From: Lachnospiraceae bacterium
GTDB lineage: Bacteria; Bacillota; Clostridia; Lachnospirales; Lachnospiraceae
DNA: 64,000 bases
Assembly (NCBI GenBank): GCA_910575835.1
Contig: CAJTGB010000015.1
Coordinates: forward strand, 49,193-113,192
Direction of reading: 5' to 3'
Part shown: one piece after another, positions 34,073-43,241 of the stretch
Position numbering within the stretch: position 1 is the first letter of the stretch
Layout: every line of letters begins with the position of its first letter
Notes under the pieces: model-generated
What the model saw: only the letters and a program-made list of their open reading frames with translations
What the model was told of the DNA's origin: nothing
Databases searched by the model: none
Program-made: the position numbers and the translations under genes

Positions 34073-35704
34073 ATGGAGGAGAAGACAAAAGCAGTGCTGT
34101 ATCTTCGGCTGTCAAAGGAGGACAAAGATAAGCTGACGAAGGGAGACGACAGCGCCAGCATCCAGAATCAGAGGCTTCTGCTGACAGACTATGCGCTTGC
34201 ACATGACTGCCAGATCGTAGACGTCTATTCCGATGACGATGAGAGCGGGCTTTTTGACACGAGGCCGGAATTCGAGAGAATGCTGACGGATGCGAAGCTT
34301 GGCAGATTCAACGTTGTGATCGCCAAATCGCAGTCCAGATTCTCCCGCAATCTGGAGCATATTGAGAGATATCTGCATCATGATTTTCCCAATCTCGGCA
34401 TCCGGTTTATCGGGGTGGTTGACGGGGCGGATACCGCCGATTCCAACAATAAGAAATCGCGGCAGATCAATGGGCTGGTGAATGAATGGTACTGTGAGGA
34501 CTTATCTAAGAATATTAGGAGCGCATTTCGGGCAAAGATGAGAAACGGCCAATATCTCGGCGCATCCTGTCCGTACGGATATGTGAAGGATCCCAAAGAC
34601 CGCAACCATCTGGTGGCGGATGCGTACGCGGCAGACGTTGTACGCAGAATCTATAAGCTCTATCTTAAAGGATACGGGAAAGCAAGGATCGCGAGGCTTT
34701 TGACCGGGGAGGGCGTGCTGATCCCCACTCTGTATAAGAGGAAGATCCTTGGTATCAACTACCGGAATGCCCATGAGTGCGAGACTACCGGAAGATGGTC
34801 GTATCAGACCGTACATACCATATTGAACAATGAAGTATATATCGGGAGCGTCGTGCAGAATAAGTATCGGAATATCTCCTACAAGGATAAGAAGCATATC
34901 AGGCAGCCAAAGGAGCAATGGATCAGGGTTGAGGATATGCATGAGGCGATCATCGATCAGGATACGTTCAGAAAGGTACAGGAGAGGCAGAAGCTCCGTA
35001 CGAAGCAGGTAAACGGCGGAGGGGAGATATCAATATTTGCCGGGGTACTGATCTGTGCGGATTGTAAACATGCTATGGTGAAGACATATGAGCGCAGAGG
35101 AAGCCGCAGGTTCAAGGGATATTGCTGTAAGACATATAAGACGCAGGGAAAGGACTGCTGCCGAAGCCATGCGGTCAACTATGAAGGGCTGTGCCGCGCC
35201 GTGCTGCGTTCTCTTAAGGAGGAAGCAGAAAGGAGCCTGACTCCGAAGGATATCACGTATCTGGAGCAGGTAAGAGCTGAGTGTGAAACAGGAAGTAAAA
35301 AGGATTATGAGGCCCGGCTTCAAGGTATGGAAAGAGAGCTAAGGCGCAGGGAAGCATATAAGCGTAAGACCTATCAGAATTATATGGATGAACTGATCTC
35401 AAAGGAAGAATATCTGTCCTATATCAGAGAATTCGAGAGGGATATTGCCGATCTGAAGGAAAATTACAGAAATATGAAGGAACAGGATTCGGAGCGTAAA
35501 TGTGCGGATATGAAAGAAGATGACTGGCTTAAGAGGTTTGAAAATTATATTGGAGTGGAGGAGCTTACGAGGGAGATAGTCGTGGAACTGATTGAAAAAA
35601 TAGAAGTCAATGAGGACGGGTCGGTGAATATATATTACAAATTCCAGCCGCCCAACCGAACCGCTGTCTATGAAAATAAAACAGGCGAGGGCACAAAGTC
35701 TTGA
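34073..35704 (+). CDS. Large serine recombinase (site-specific integrase)
   Basis: About 543 aa from ATG 34073, with GGGAGGGAGAG upstream; a frame start at 34037 adds 12 unlikely residues. The N-terminal resolvase domain has the nucleophile Ser in AVLYLRLSKED, then YSDDDESGLFDTRPEFERML and VIAKSQSRFSRN with the catalytic arginines. A recombinase domain follows (PYGYVKDPKDRNHLVADAYA, then TVHTILNNEVYIG), a zinc ribbon (CADCKHAM and CCKTYKTQGKDCC) and a coiled coil (residues about 400-500). It appears intact, lies 4 kb from attL, and is the obvious candidate for integration and excision of the element. Confidence 0.9.
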   Translation: MEEKTKAVLYLRLSKEDKDKLTKGDDSASIQNQRLLLTDYALAHDCQIVDVYSDDDESGLFDTRPEFERMLTDAKLGRFNVVIAKSQSRFSRNLEHIERYLHHDFPNLGIRFIGVVDGADTADSNNKKSRQINGLVNEWYCEDLSKNIRSAFRAKMRNGQYLGASCPYGYVKDPKDRNHLVADAYAADVVRRIYKLYLKGYGKARIARLLTGEGVLIPTLYKRKILGINYRNAHECETTGRWSYQTVHTILNNEVYIGSVVQNKYRNISYKDKKHIRQPKEQWIRVEDMHEAIIDQDTFRKVQERQKLRTKQVNGGGEISIFAGVLICADCKHAMVKTYERRGSRRFKGYCCKTYKTQGKDCCRSHAVNYEGLCRAVLRSLKEEAERSLTPKDITYLEQVRAECETGSKKDYEARLQGMERELRRREAYKRKTYQNYMDELISKEEYLSYIREFERDIADLKENYRNMKEQDSERKCADMKEDDWLKRFENYIGVEELTREIVVELIEKIEVNEDGSVNIYYKFQPPNRTAVYENKTGEGTKS

Positions 35705-35850
35705 TTAAAACCAACCAAACAGTGTGCCCTTTGGGAAGGAGATTTAAATTAGTTGTATTATACTATATAATCGGTGTGATGTAAAGCTTATTTGTGTATT
35801 TTCTTAAAATTTTTTGATTATTTTATCAATATATTGTATGTGTCTGGTTA

Positions 35851-36822
35851 TTATGATAAAGTCTGGATCAGGTAATAGACAGCGCCGATCATTCCCGCGT
35901 TATTGCCGAGGGTGGCGGCGCGTAAGGTAAGTCCCTGTTTTAAGTTCGGCATCACAGCTTCCAGAACTTTTTCCCGCAGCTTTGCTATAAACAATTCCTC
36001 CTGTGTGCATACGCCTCCGCCGATGATGACCAGTTCTGGGTTGAAGATATGCACAAGGCTTACGATCCCGGCGGAGATATTCTGGATCCAGGTATCTACA
36101 ATGCGCGTAATTGCCGCGTCTCCCCCTGCGGCAGCTTCAAAAATGGTCCTGCCGTTTACCGGACGGTCCTTAAGGCAGCCAGGGGCGGCAGCTTCACAAT
36201 ACTTGCCAACAGACCTTACCAGAGCCGTCATGGAAGCATATTGCTCGAAACACCCGCGGTTCTTGCAGGTACAGGGTTCGCCCTGCATATGGATGGAGAA
36301 ATGTCCCAATTCGCCGCCGAAGCCTGCCCTTCCAAGCAAGATCTGATCGTTCACGATGATCCCCCCGCCAAGTCCGGTGCCGATGGTGAGAACGATCACA
36401 TCCTTCGCATTCTTAGCGCTTCCGATCCATTTTTCTCCCAGGGCAACACAGTTCGCATCGTTTACGACCGTAACAGGCAGGCGGTATTTTTGTGTAAATG
36501 CTTCCTTTAGGTTGGAACCTTCCCAATTACGGATGTTGCCGCCGCTGCCCGCCACGATCCCTCTCTGTACGTCGATCTGTCCTGTGGCGGAGATCCCGAT
36601 TCCGCGAAGATCCCTGGGATCTATCTTATTATCCTTCAGAAATTTTTCGGATTCTTTTAATACTGTTTGCAGGATCGGAGTGTCATAATGATCAAAAGCG
36701 ACGGAAGCCTCATAAGAGAGCAGGATCGTTCCGTTTTCATCCACGATCCCCATCTTTACGGCAGTACCGCCGATATCTATTCCCAAAAAAATGTTTTTCG
36801 TATCAAAAGTATCTTTATTCAT
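35851..36822 (-). CDS. nanK: ROK family kinase, probable N-acetylmannosamine kinase
   Basis: A 323-aa sugar kinase. The N-terminal ATP-binding motif is LGIDIGGTAVKMGIV; the catalytic Asp is in VVNDANCVALGE; GTGLGGGIIVN follows; the ROK zinc motif is GHFSIHMQGEPCTCKNRGCF. In NanK the product is ManNAc-6-phosphate, the substrate of NanE, encoded by the overlapping upstream gene. The order SGNH hydrolase-yhcH-nanE-nanK on the minus strand shows a catabolic operon. Substrate is inferred from context. Confidence 0.85.
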   Translation of the reverse strand: MNKDTFDTKNIFLGIDIGGTAVKMGIVDENGTILLSYEASVAFDHYDTPILQTVLKESEKFLKDNKIDPRDLRGIGISATGQIDVQRGIVAGSGGNIRNWEGSNLKEAFTQKYRLPVTVVNDANCVALGEKWIGSAKNAKDVIVLTIGTGLGGGIIVNDQILLGRAGFGGELGHFSIHMQGEPCTCKNRGCFEQYASMTALVRSVGKYCEAAAPGCLKDRPVNGRTIFEAAAGGDAAITRIVDTWIQNISAGIVSLVHIFNPELVIIGGGVCTQEELFIAKLREKVLEAVMPNLKQGLTLRAATLGNNAGMIGAVYYLIQTLS

Positions 36823-37537
36823 GGCTATATTCCTTCACTCTGCTTATAAAGCGGGCTGCGATCTCAAGCGGACGGGTAATGGCTCCGCCGACAACGACGG
36901 CAAAGGCGCCCGCCTCTAACATCTGTACTGCCTGATCGGGAGTATGTACCTTCCCTTCTGCAATGACCGGGATATCCAGATCCTTGCTGAGCCTGCGGAC
37001 CAGCTCCGTGTCAGGACCGTCCTTTTGGGGAGAATAACTGGTATATCCGCTTAAGGTTGTGCCGACAAGATCGACGCCGCATTTCCATGCATTTACCCCT
37101 TCCTCGTAGGTAGAGATATCTGCCATAAGAACAATGTCAGGATATTTTGCCTTGATCTGTGCGATAAATTCGTTGATCGTGGTTCCGTCGCCGCGGCTGC
37201 GCATGGTGCAGTCCAGGGCGACAATATCGGCGTCTGCCGCGGCAAGCTCGTCGATCTCCTTCATGGTCGGAGTGATATAAGAATCATAGCCTTCATAATT
37301 GATCTTGATAATACCGATGACAGGCAGGCAGGTCTCTTCTTTAATGGCTTTCACGTCGCGGATACTGCTTGTGCGGATACACGGAGAACCGGCTTCTTTG
37401 GCGGCTCTCGCCATCAGATACATGACGGATTTCTCCGGCACGTACAGAGGCTCTCCCGGAAGAGCCTGACAGGATACGATCAGCTGTCCTTTTATCTGGT
37501 TCAGAATTTCACTTTTAGAATATTTCATGATGATCAT
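36815..37537 (-). CDS. nanE: N-acetylmannosamine-6-phosphate 2-epimerase
   Basis: A 240-aa TIM-barrel enzyme that converts ManNAc-6-P to GlcNAc-6-P. Family features are KGQLIVSCQALPGEPL, CLPVIGIIKINYEGYDSYIT, DIVALDCTMRSRGDG, the GTTLSGYTSYSPQKDGPD loop, and IAEGKVHTPDQAVQMLEAGA. It overlaps both neighbours by a few bases, which points to translational coupling. Confidence 0.93.
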   Translation of the reverse strand: MIIMKYSKSEILNQIKGQLIVSCQALPGEPLYVPEKSVMYLMARAAKEAGSPCIRTSSIRDVKAIKEETCLPVIGIIKINYEGYDSYITPTMKEIDELAAADADIVALDCTMRSRGDGTTINEFIAQIKAKYPDIVLMADISTYEEGVNAWKCGVDLVGTTLSGYTSYSPQKDGPDTELVRRLSKDLDIPVIAEGKVHTPDQAVQMLEAGAFAVVVGGAITRPLEIAARFISRVKEYSHE

Positions 37538-37989
37538 CCCTCCATTTTGATCTTGAATACGATTTTTTTGACTTCTGCCGGACGATCCTTCATCATCGCG
37601 ACCTTATGGGCATCGCTTGGGAAGCAGACCATGAATTGTCCGGGTTTCAGTTCATAGCAACCGTCGGCATCGCCTTTTAGGAATTCAATATCCTTCTCCG
37701 GTGCATAGGGTACTTCAGAGGTTAAGGAGTAGACGTCAGCCGTTGCGATCCGCTCTACGCCGCCGACAATGAAGTGCAGGTCGATGTAATCGCGGTGCGC
37801 TTCATAGAGGCACTGGTCTTCGGGTTTTGAAGTAAAGGCGACGAAGTTGCAGAACAGCCGGTCCTCATCAAGATCGACATGAGGGGCGGGAAGTACCCGG
37901 TCCGGCAGGCTGTCAAGGTAGTTAAGCGCCTGGTACAGAGCGGGAAAATATTTATAATTATCCTTGTTTTCTATAGAATCAAAAATCAT
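37534..37989 (-). CDS. YhcH/YjgK/YiaL family protein (NanQ-like)
   Basis: A 151-aa cupin-like protein. YhcH motifs are DRLFCNFVAFTSKPEDQCLY, EAHRDYIDLHFIVGGVERI and GQFMVCFPSDAHKVAMM, with His and Glu residues for a metal site. In E. coli YhcH/NanQ lies in the nan operon and has been linked to sialic acid anomer conversion. It overlaps nanE by 4 bp and is followed by the SGNH gene upstream. Confidence 0.87.
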   Translation of the reverse strand: MIFDSIENKDNYKYFPALYQALNYLDSLPDRVLPAPHVDLDEDRLFCNFVAFTSKPEDQCLYEAHRDYIDLHFIVGGVERIATADVYSLTSEVPYAPEKDIEFLKGDADGCYELKPGQFMVCFPSDAHKVAMMKDRPAEVKKIVFKIKMEG

Positions 37990-38004
37990 AAGAGCCTCCT
38001 TTGG

Positions 38005-38715
38005 CTAAATCGTAATATGGTGTTTTTTCAGTGTGTTTTTGAGGACGGAGCTCATCAGCGCGTATCCGTTGGCGTTCGGATGAAGGCCGTCGTAGGTTAT
38101 ACCGTCAAGCAGACGGTCTGTTCCCGGATATGATGCGGCAGAATAATAATCCAGGAAAATGAGACGTTCTTTTTCTGCCGTTTCTTCAAGCCATTGATTC
38201 AGATCCCGGATAAAACGCTTCCTGTCCGCTTCATGCAGAGAGACATCTATACGTATCGGAAGAAGCGAGGCAAGGATCAACGTGGTGGAAGAAGCTTTTG
38301 CCTTCTGGATGATCTCTTTGATGTTCGCCTGTGCCGTGTAGAGAACTTCATCGTACGGAAGCGGAGGGATCAGTTTCCAATAGTCGCCTTCCAGGCAGAT
38401 GGTGTCATTGACCCCGATCCCCATGATACAGTAGCGGGGCTTCAATTGCAGAGCGTCCACCTGGAAACGTTTGTTGAGATAGGTTGTGGTGTCTCCTTCG
38501 ATCCCTCTGTTGATCAGAAGCTGTCCGGGTCCGTCAAAATAAGCCTCTAATTCCCAGTATTGAGTGATGGAGTCACCGATGAAAAGAAAATCTGGCTTGC
38601 AGCCGGCACGGACGACAGAATGATTCTTGATATCATACTCTTTACGTTTTCTGTCGGCTGCAACTATTTCCGAAAAATACCCCAATTTTTGATAGATATC
38701 ATTATTTTCCGGCAT
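38005..38715 (-). CDS. SGNH/GDSL family hydrolase
   Basis: About 236 aa from ATG 38715, preceded by AAAGGAGGTG; an upstream in-frame extension to 38814 lies in the promoter. SGNH blocks are PDFLFIGDSITQYWE (nucleophile Ser), LINRGIEGDTTTYLN, CIMGIGVNDT and the C-terminal DGLHPNANGYALM. No signal peptide. As first gene of the minus-strand nan operon it may remove O-acetyl groups from sialic acid or a related sugar; the substrate is inferred. Confidence 0.85.
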   Translation of the reverse strand: MPENNDIYQKLGYFSEIVAADRKRKEYDIKNHSVVRAGCKPDFLFIGDSITQYWELEAYFDGPGQLLINRGIEGDTTTYLNKRFQVDALQLKPRYCIMGIGVNDTICLEGDYWKLIPPLPYDEVLYTAQANIKEIIQKAKASSTTLILASLLPIRIDVSLHEADRKRFIRDLNQWLEETAEKERLIFLDYYSAASYPGTDRLLDGITYDGLHPNANGYALMSSVLKNTLKKHHITI

Positions 38716-38742
38716 GTTTACACCTCCTTTAATGCTGCCTTC

Positions 38743-38771
38743 ATTATAAGACACAAAAATTGAAAAAAAAA
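38743..38771 (-). promoter_or_regulatory. Promoter of the minus-strand nan operon
   Basis: TATAAT on the minus strand (38748-38743) with only a T-rich -35 region 17 bp away. The poor -35 and the nearby operator at 38790 suggest that it depends on an activator. Confidence 0.5.
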
Positions 38772-38789
38772 CGTGTACGAGCTCTAAAA

Positions 38790-38805
38790 ATAGCACAATA
38801 TAATT
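38790..38805. promoter_or_regulatory. Predicted AraC-regulator operator in the divergent nan promoter region
   Basis: ATAGCACAATATAATT is the reverse complement of the TATTGTGCTAT motif found twice upstream of the transporter genes (39776-39792 and 39937-39953). It lies between the minus-strand operon promoter and the araC promoter. Confidence 0.55.
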
Positions 38806-38833
38806 GAAATACAAGAAAAATGTAGAGTATAAT
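38804..38833 (+). promoter_or_regulatory. Promoter of the AraC regulator gene
   Basis: TTGAAA (38804-38809) and TATAAT (38828-38833) with an 18-bp spacer. The predicted operator touches the -35. Confidence 0.6.
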
Positions 38834-38878
38834 ATTGGTAAGGAACTTGTTGCTTAGTATTATTGAGGAGGCAAAGGA

Positions 38879-39745
38879 ATGAGCAGTGTTGTAGATAATG
38901 TGAGGTTTAATTTTCTGTATATTGATACATATTCGTTTGGAAGGAACTGGGTCTTCCCGGAGAGTATGGTTCCATATAATATGCTCCGTTATATAGAATC
39001 GGGGGCTGCGACATTTTTCATAGACGGCGAGGAAGTGATCGTCCATAAAGACCAGGTCATCTACATACCGATGGGAAGCAGGCTGTCCTGCTATGCGATG
39101 GAAGATAATTTTTCGTTTACCAGCATACGTTTTACGACGTCTGTATATTTTGAGGGCGGAGATTTTCTTTCTGATTATTATGGGATTCAGAAGGTTATGG
39201 TATGTAAGGAGGTGAAGCCTTATTTTCAGCAGATCTATCAGTGGGTGAAGGAGGACAGCCCGGCGAAGATGTATTTCGTGAGAGGGTATCTCGAGATCCT
39301 GATCGGTACTCTGATCTCTAAGATGAATGTAAAGGATGATTGCAGGGAGGACCCGAAGACGGCGGAGGATCCGTACAGGCTTGAGAAGATCAGACGGAGG
39401 ATCCGGAAGGTAAGCAATAAGGTAGATCCCCGGATCCAGGTCGTGATGGACTATGTCGTGCTGCATCCGGCGGAAAAGTATACGCCGCAGAACATGGCGG
39501 ATATGGCGGAGCTTAGTAAGCAGAGATTCAGCTGCCTGTTCAAAGAGCAGGTTGGGAAGTCTCCGATGGCATATATTAAAGAACTTAAGCTGACGACGGC
39601 GGCAAGGAAATTACTGGTGTGTAATGAGACCGTCAGCGAGATTGCTTATGATGTAGGATACGAAGATCCAAACTATTTTATCAGGGAATTCAAGTCTGCT
39701 TTTGGATATACGCCGAACCAATACCGGAAGGCGGCGAAAGAATAG
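38879..39745 (+). CDS. AraC family transcriptional regulator of the nan genes
   Basis: A 288-aa regulator. The N-terminal cupin sensor domain (residues 1-150; YIESGAATFFIDGEEVIVHK, IYIPMGSRLSCYAME) is followed by two helix-turn-helix units at residues about 195-285 (YTPQNMADMAELSKQRFSCL, LVCNETVSEIAYDVGYEDPN, then FKSAFGYTPNQYRK). GAGGAGG precedes the ATG. It is divergent from the nanKE operon and upstream of the transporter genes, with a shared repeat in both control regions, so it very likely activates both. Confidence 0.88.
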   Translation: MSSVVDNVRFNFLYIDTYSFGRNWVFPESMVPYNMLRYIESGAATFFIDGEEVIVHKDQVIYIPMGSRLSCYAMEDNFSFTSIRFTTSVYFEGGDFLSDYYGIQKVMVCKEVKPYFQQIYQWVKEDSPAKMYFVRGYLEILIGTLISKMNVKDDCREDPKTAEDPYRLEKIRRRIRKVSNKVDPRIQVVMDYVVLHPAEKYTPQNMADMAELSKQRFSCLFKEQVGKSPMAYIKELKLTTAARKLLVCNETVSEIAYDVGYEDPNYFIREFKSAFGYTPNQYRKAAKE

Positions 39746-39775
39746 ATCTTTGCCAGGCGTGAAGCGGAATGAATT

Positions 39776-39792
39776 TAAGTGTATTGTGCTAT
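39776..39792. promoter_or_regulatory. Predicted AraC operator, distal copy
   Basis: TAAGTGTATTGTGCTAT, identical over 17 bases to 39937-39953. It lies just after the araC stop codon. Confidence 0.55.
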
Positions 39793-39847
39793 GAATGAGG
39801 CTTTTTGTCAGAATTGTCGTAAAAAATAAAAGAATCAGAAAAAGAAG

Positions 39848-39890
39848 GAGAGGCGTATGTCCGTATTTGACGGGCGGCGTCTCTTTTTTC
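39848..39890 (+). terminator. Terminator after the AraC gene
   Basis: GAGAGGC opposite GCGTCTC (one mismatch), with an inner GTCCGT/ACGGGC stem, then TTTTTT. Confidence 0.75.
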
Positions 39891-39936
39891 ACACCTTTTT
39901 CCTGGACAAAAAGGGTGAGATAGAAGGTTTAAACTA

Positions 39937-39977
39937 TAAGTGTATTGTGCTATTATTGAGATTTCTTACTGTAGAAT
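39937..39977 (+). promoter_or_regulatory. Activator-dependent promoter of the transporter operon with operator
   Basis: The second TAAGTGTATTGTGCTAT copy (39937-39953) overlaps the position of a -35 for the -10 TAGAAT at 39972-39977. No good -35 is present, which fits activation by an AraC protein bound next to the polymerase. Confidence 0.55.
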
Positions 39978-40049
39978 TACACAAAAAAAAGTCGTAAAAT
40001 CTATTTTAGCAAAGCAAAAATAACAAAAATTTACAAAGGAGGTAACTTT

Positions 40050-41387
40050 ATGAAAAAGAAAACGCTGAGTGTTTTGTTAGCAGCGCTTATGGTAGCATCC
40101 ATGGCTGCGGGATGCGGTAAAGATTCAGGAGGAGCAGGGGGAAGCTCGGAAAATGACGGAGAACTGAAAGGGGACATTACATTCTGGCATTCCTTCACAC
40201 AGGGGGGACGGATGGATGTGATCCAGGAAGCAGCGGATAAGTTCATGGAGGAGAATCCCGATGTCAATATTACGATCGAGACATTCTCCTGGGGAGATTT
40301 TTACACGAAGTGGACGACCGGCCTGGCATCTGGAAATGTGCCGGATATGAGTACAGCGTTGCCCGGACACGTGGTTGAGATGATGGATGCAGAGGCCGTT
40401 ATCCCGCTTGACGACGTGATCGACGATATCGGAAGAGACCGTTTCGCAGAAGCAGCGTTATCCGAGGGGGAGAGGGACGGCGAGTGTTATTCCTTACCGC
40501 TGTATTCACATGCGCAGGTTATGTGGTACAGAAAGGACCTGCTGCAAGAGGCGAATCTGGAAGTACCGGAAACCTGGGAGGAATTCGCGGCGGCGGCAAA
40601 GGCGCTGACGAAAGACGGCGTCTATGGATGCTCCTTCCCATGCGGCTCTGGAGACTTGATGGCGACGCGGTTCTTGAACTTCTATGTGAGAAGCGGGGGC
40701 GGAAGCCTTCTGACAGACGATCTCAAAGCAGATCTGACAAGCGATATTGCCATCGAAGGGATCAAGTACTGGCTGGATATTTAAGAGAACTGTTCTCCGA
40801 AGGATTCTGTGAACTATGCGGTACTTGACCAGGCGAACCTTTACTATCAGGGAAAGACAGCCTTTGACTTTAACAGCGGATTCCATATCTCAGGCGTAGA
40901 GACGAACTCGCCGGATCTGGTTGACAGCATTGACTGCGCGCCGCTTCCAAGGATCAATAAAGATGACCCGGTCTACGGTGCGGAGACATCCAATATTCCT
41001 ATGGTAGTCTGGTCAAAATCCGAGCATCCGGAGATCTGTAAAGCATTTATCGAGACCCTGTACGAAGATGAGACCTATACGGAGTTCTTAGGCGCTACGC
41101 CGGTAGGAATGCTTCCGTCCATTACAGGGATCTCTGACACGGAAAAGTATCAGTCCAACGAGATCGTACAGAAGTTCTCGAACGCAGAGCAGGTCATCTC
41201 TGAGGCGGTAGAGCTCTCCGCTGCGATCGGGTTCGAACACGGGCCAAGCGTAGAGGCAGGCTTACTGACATCCCAGGGCATCATAGAAGAGATGTTCCAG
41301 GATATTATAACAAACGGCACTGATGTTAAGAAAGCGGCGAAGGCGGCTGAAGAAAAGTTGAACGAGGTATTTGAATCTGTTCAATAG
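40050..41387 (+). pseudogene. ABC sugar transporter solute-binding lipoprotein with in-frame stop
   Basis: A signal peptide with lipobox (LLAALMVASMAAGCGKDSGG) is followed by a family 1 extracellular solute-binding protein (ITFWHSFTQGGRMDVIQEAA, SGNVPDMSTALPGHVVEM, LPLYSHAQVMWYRKDLLQEA). At codon 245 a TAA (40782-40784) interrupts GIKYWLDI-stop-ENCSPKDSVNYA; reading continues in the same frame to 41387 with DFNSGFHISGVE and KKAAKAAEEKLNEVFESVQ. The whole frame, 445 residues, is the usual length. A single base change from a Tyr codon would explain it. Unless it is read through, the transporter lacks its receptor. Confidence 0.85.
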
Positions 41388-41396
41388 TGTTTTGAG

Positions 41397-41432
41397 CTGC
41401 CCCGCGTGCGAGGCATGACGGGGCAGTCTTTT
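41397..41432 (+). terminator. Attenuator-like hairpin between binding protein and permease genes
   Basis: CTGCCCCG and CGGGGCAG pair perfectly around 14 nt, followed by TCTTTT. Such hairpins keep binding-protein mRNA more abundant than permease mRNA. Confidence 0.75.
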
Positions 41433-41452
41433 GGGAAAGGTGGTAGTCGCGC

Positions 41453-42337
41453 GTGAAAATAAAAAAAATTGATTATGGCAGATGGCTGCTTGTATTGCCG
41501 GCTCTGATCGTCGTCGGGACACTTCTGGTCTATCCGATTTTTTCAAGCCTTTATTACAGTCTGACAACCAAACATCTGATCAAAGCGACCTATGACTTTA
41601 TAGGATTTGACAATTATATCAAAGTATTAACGGATCCAGATTTCTTTAAGGCGTTTTTTACGTCTATCTTATGGACGATCGCGTCTCTTCTCGGACAGAT
41701 CATAGTAGGGTTTACCGCCGCGTTGGCGCTGAACCGGGTGAACCATCTGAAAGGCGTATATCGGATCCTGATGATCATACCGTGGGCGTTTCCGTCTATC
41801 GTGATCGCATTGTCCTGGAAGTGGATTCTTAATGGTGTGTCGGGATTCCTTCCGAATTTATTATATGAGATGGGGTTTGCCTCGGAATTACCGCAGTTTT
41901 TAAGCGACAGCAGTCTCGTGTTCGGAACGCTTATTTTTATCAATATATGGTTTGGGGCGCCGATGATCATGGTAAATGTGCTGTCTGCACTGCAGACCAT
42001 TCCGCAGGATCAGTATGAGGCGGCACAGATCGACGGGGCGAGTAAATTACAGCAGTTTATGTACATTACCGTGCCGCATATCAAAGTAGTGGTCGGCCTT
42101 CTGGTTGTCTTAAGAACGATCTGGGTATTTAATAACTTCGATATTATCTACCTGATCACCGGAGGAGGCCCGGCGAATGCAACGACGACGGTTCCGATCT
42201 ATGCATATAATATGGGCTGGGGGACGAAGCTGCTCGGCAGGTCGTCTGCGGTCACGGTGCTGTTGTTGGCATTTCTTCTTATCGTATGCTTCATATACTT
42301 TAAGATCATTGGAAAATGGGAAAAGGAGGATAAGTAG
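41453..42337 (+). CDS. ABC sugar transporter permease (MalF-like)
   Basis: A 294-aa inner-membrane protein with six helices. It begins KIDYGRWLLVLPALIVVGTL. The EAA loop that docks the ATPase is QYEAAQIDGASKLQQFMYIT near residue 190. The start is GTG 41453. The next permease follows with no gap. Together with the binding protein and MalG-like permease it forms a carbohydrate uptake class 1 transporter, which usually borrows an ATPase encoded elsewhere; none is in this window. Confidence 0.9.
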   Translation: MKIKKIDYGRWLLVLPALIVVGTLLVYPIFSSLYYSLTTKHLIKATYDFIGFDNYIKVLTDPDFFKAFFTSILWTIASLLGQIIVGFTAALALNRVNHLKGVYRILMIIPWAFPSIVIALSWKWILNGVSGFLPNLLYEMGFASELPQFLSDSSLVFGTLIFINIWFGAPMIMVNVLSALQTIPQDQYEAAQIDGASKLQQFMYITVPHIKVVVGLLVVLRTIWVFNNFDIIYLITGGGPANATTTVPIYAYNMGWGTKLLGRSSAVTVLLLAFLLIVCFIYFKIIGKWEKEDK

Positions 42338-43174
42338 ATGTCAGGTAAGTTAAAAGGGAAATTAGGAAATGTCGTATGTCATCTGTATCTGATCATCCTA
42401 TCGGTCATTGCAGCATTCCCGCTGCTCTGGGTACTGCTCTGTTCCGTGAAGTCCTCAGGGGATCTGACGTCTAATCCTACGTCGATCTTGCCGAAAGAAT
42501 TTACATTGGGACATTTTAAAAATGTAATTGATACACTGGGATTTACCAGGAATATTGGGAACAGCCTGATCATAGCGTTCTTTACGACCGTGATCGCGAT
42601 CGCGATCTCATCGCTGGCGGCTTACGGGATCGTAAGATTCTTCCCGAAGTTCGGAAATATCATGTCGCGTGCACTGGTCACCACATATATGTTTCCGCCG
42701 ATCCTGCTGGCAATCCCATACACGCTGGTTATGGCTAAGCTAGGGTTAACCAATACCCGCGTGGGGCTTGTCATTGTATACTTATCATTCAGCGTGCCGT
42801 ATGCGGTGTGGATGCTGATCGGATTCTTTAAGACGGTCCCGATCGGAATCGAGGAAGCGGCGCGTGTTGACGGTGCGAACAAGATGGTCACGTTCGTAAG
42901 GATCGTGCTGCCGCTGGTAGCGCCCGGGATCGTCGCGACAGCGATCTATACATTTATCAATGCATGGAATGAATTCCTGTATTCGTTGATCCTGATCAAC
43001 AGTACGGAGCTGATGACGGTGTCCGTAGCGCTCAGGTCCCTGCAGGGAGCGGAGATACTTGACTGGGGAAGTATGATGGCGGCTTCCACGCTGGTAGTGA
43101 TCCCATCGGTAGTGTTCTTTATGTTTATCCAGAAATACATTGCCGGCGGTATGACGGAAGGTTCGGTAAAATAA
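42338..43174 (+). CDS. ABC sugar transporter permease (MalG-like)
   Basis: A 278-aa protein with six helices. The N-terminal LYLIILSVIAAFPLLWVLLC is followed by the family region LPKEFTLGHFKNVIDT, an EAA loop (GIEEAARVDGANKMVTFVRI) and the C-terminal YIAGGMTEGSVK, which is the usual end of MalG-type permeases. The last 25 bases are repeated 46 bp downstream with two mismatches (43193-43217). Confidence 0.9.
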   Translation: MSGKLKGKLGNVVCHLYLIILSVIAAFPLLWVLLCSVKSSGDLTSNPTSILPKEFTLGHFKNVIDTLGFTRNIGNSLIIAFFTTVIAIAISSLAAYGIVRFFPKFGNIMSRALVTTYMFPPILLAIPYTLVMAKLGLTNTRVGLVIVYLSFSVPYAVWMLIGFFKTVPIGIEEAARVDGANKMVTFVRIVLPLVAPGIVATAIYTFINAWNEFLYSLILINSTELMTVSVALRSLQGAEILDWGSMMAASTLVVIPSVVFFMFIQKYIAGGMTEGSVK

Positions 43175-43241
43175 AGATGGCGCTATCATTAACGGTATGA
43201 CAGAAGGTTCAGTAAAAAATATAATTAGAGGAGATTTTAAA

